Positions 62,059 through 64,000 of a stretch of 64,000 bases of DNA are shown piece after piece (the first letter of the stretch is position 1; each line of letters begins with the position of its first letter). The stretch is from positions 15,679,181 to 15,743,180 of the forward strand of contig NC_064036.1 in the NCBI RefSeq assembly GCF_932526225.1. Direction: 5' to 3'. A program made the translations under genes and the position numbers. The DNA comes from Nematostella vectensis. Its lineage: Eukaryota; Cnidaria; Anthozoa; Actiniaria; Edwardsiidae. A model generated the notes under the pieces. It saw nothing but the letters and a program-made list of their open reading frames with translations. It had not been told where the DNA came from and searched no databases.

Positions 62059-63734
62059 AACGAAATCTCCCTTCGGGGAAGGGACAAGAGAGAAATATGG
62101 ATTTGTGATTAGGAATAGACATTACCAAGTAGAGATTTTTCTAATAACATCTAATAACATCCTTAAAATTGATTATACCCATGAGTCATGGGTGGCAATT
62201 GGAATAACATATGCACGTGCTTTTACTGCCAATCACGACTTTTAACCCCCCTCCCCCCCACCCAAAAATACTTGCATTTACTCGACGTTTTTAGTCACTT
62301 AAAGGCGTTAATCGGCGTTTGTACCCTTTATATTGATCTAAGTGATTGGTAATCACCAGTACGTACATATGTTGGGCATTAGCCGTGTCACGTAACGTTC
62401 TGTAACTGTCACGTCAGTGAAAATATCTGCAATATCCATGTGTCAATATGTGTAGTGTAAATATTGTTTGTATCTCTATAACAAGTGTAGTAAATGTGTG
62501 GCTGATGTCCAAATGTTTGAGGTGTTTGATTACCGCCGTTGGATTAATAACCTTACGTTGACTGACGATCACTAACTATACAAACGTCGTCGGCATACTC
62601 GCTCGATGCCGCATACCCTTGGAAGACAATCATGACAGTTAAAACCATTTTGCCGCAGCATTTGTCTACCCCCAACCCCCCATGTAACAGAAGCATGGCT
62701 GACATGACGGAAAAACATGACGTGACGCTTCCAATAAGCCCATTTCACATCGAATAAGGCGGAGAATTTCTCTTAGTACTTAGTAACTTATAGCAAACAA
62801 AATATCAAGTGCGACTTTTTTTTAATTGATGCGACTTTTTGTAATGTGTCATTGAAATATGAGCTTTTCGTCCCTGAGTTGATACACAGGGCAATAATAA
62901 TCAAGGAAAAATTATCTTAAAAAGCCAAAATCTGGTTATGTGCACTTCGGCCTCACGTTATTTGTGTTTTGAAAATCAGTCCGTAATACAAAAAACCTAT
63001 TGCCATTGTTAGAAATTGTGTCTTCTCTGTCTACCTGGAATTGCGCGTTTTCCAGGTTTTTCCGTCATGTCAGCATGGCTATTTACTGGGATAAATGTGG
63101 TAGCCCAGTTTTAAAAGGCAACGCAGTGAACCAAAAAAAAAATTACAAAATATTTAACAATTTTCAAACACATCCTCAGTTTTCCTGAATTTTATTTCGG
63201 TGCTATCTCTGCTGTGGGGATTGTATTTGTAAGATGTTTACACTGCAAAAGATAGGACAGTCAGCCCCATCTACTTCAATGGAGCACACCTTAAGTCCAA
63301 CACGACCTCAAGAGATGATGCACCTTACCTTTCTTGCCCCATTCAGTGTTGCAATATGGCATTTTTTTCATATATTTTTGGTGGTGGGCAGTAGAATCTT
63401 TGTCATACATGTCACAACACGAATAGGGCCCAAGGAAATTGCATATCTCAGGTATTTTAGTCAACACTGCGCGCAGGGTCTAGTTGCAATTATAATCCGA
63501 ACACTGCGAAGCAATAACTCACAAATTATAAGTCTCTTCTAGAATTTCTTATCTCTGAGCCCCAGTTGGTTGAAATAAAACTATTTTTGCACAGGATAGC
63601 ATTTCAATTGCGTTTAGAAAATTTGTTATTTGCTTTCCACTCACGTTTACGATGCAAAATTACTTACACGTGAGTGTCCGCACAGGAAGCCCAAGCAACA
63701 TTGTGTATACACTCTCATCCTATAGAATTCCGTA
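62059..63734. other. Non-coding right-hand region
   Basis: Begins with the presumed 3' UTR of the preceding gene. No recognised gene, RNA or transposon; short open frames (for example 63234-63542) lack domain features. Confidence 0.45.
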
Positions 63735-63890
63735 ACACTGAGTAAAAATTACTTAACACTGAGTAAGAATTAATTAACACTTAGTAAGAATTACTCAACG
63801 CTGAGTAAGAATTACTTAACACAGAGTAAGAATTACTTAACACTGAGTAAGAATTACTTAACACTAAGTAAGAATTACTCAACACTATCG
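63735..63890. repeat. 21-bp minisatellite, ~7 copies
   Basis: Unit ACTGAGTAAGAATTACTTAA plus C, with variants CTTAGTAAG and CAGAGTAAG. Confidence 0.9.
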
Positions 63891-64000
63891 TAACCGTCGT
63901 AATAGTCGTCTAGGGTTTGCCCTAGCTTAACAAGTGCTAGTGCATGACAAAGCTTCTTATCTTTAGAAATTTTACCTAGCGGATGAAAATTGGCGCAGTG

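Overview
The window is animal nuclear DNA. Its genes are intron-rich with GT-AG splice sites, the intergenic DNA is AT-rich, and there are vertebrate-like orthologues alongside degenerate transposons. PAN/apple plus EGF plus ILEI domains in one secreted protein, two intronless rhodopsin-like receptors, and a fibrinogen-like fragment together suggest an anthozoan cnidarian (sea anemone or coral). The species is inference only. I joined exons by hand from splice sites, reading phase and family similarity; no alignment was run.

Layout, left to right. (1) 140-10803 (+): a secreted PAN-EGF-ILEI gene. Four exons are well supported (8469-10803), and a likely signal-peptide exon lies at 140-260. The first intron would hold a 6.3 kb, 24-bp G-rich minisatellite. 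(2) 10865-13832: tandem arrays, including an 84-bp higher-order repeat built from four 21-bp monomers carrying CACGTG motifs. (3) 18557-25442: a 21-bp array and two single-exon class A GPCRs, with small repeats between them. (4) 26593-29715 (-): a decayed Ty3/gypsy element. (5) 32091-32800: a small membrane protein with a CRE just upstream, then fragments of a possible Crypton-derived gene and a fibrinogen-like gene. (6) 37464-53298 (-): a full TBC1D9-type RabGAP, 26 coding exons, 1,280 residues. (7) 53463-56871 (+): a 2-hydroxyacid oxidase (HAO family), head-to-head with TBC1D9 across 164 bp. (8) 60028-62058 (+): three exons of an unrecognised, acidic, internally repeated protein with a basic tail.

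The genes do not form a pathway; this is ordinary metazoan gene order. The striking theme is tandem repetition: about a dozen independent minisatellites with periods of 18, 20, 21, 22, 24, 39, 42, 43, 77 and 84 bp, several pressed against exon borders. The most unusual is inside TBC1D9. There the 3' end of exon 13, together with its splice donor, is repeated about 13 more times in the following intron. Each copy keeps an open 54-nt, exon-like stretch. The next intron but one (after exon 14) also carries a near-perfect ~97-nt foldback of pre-miRNA size.
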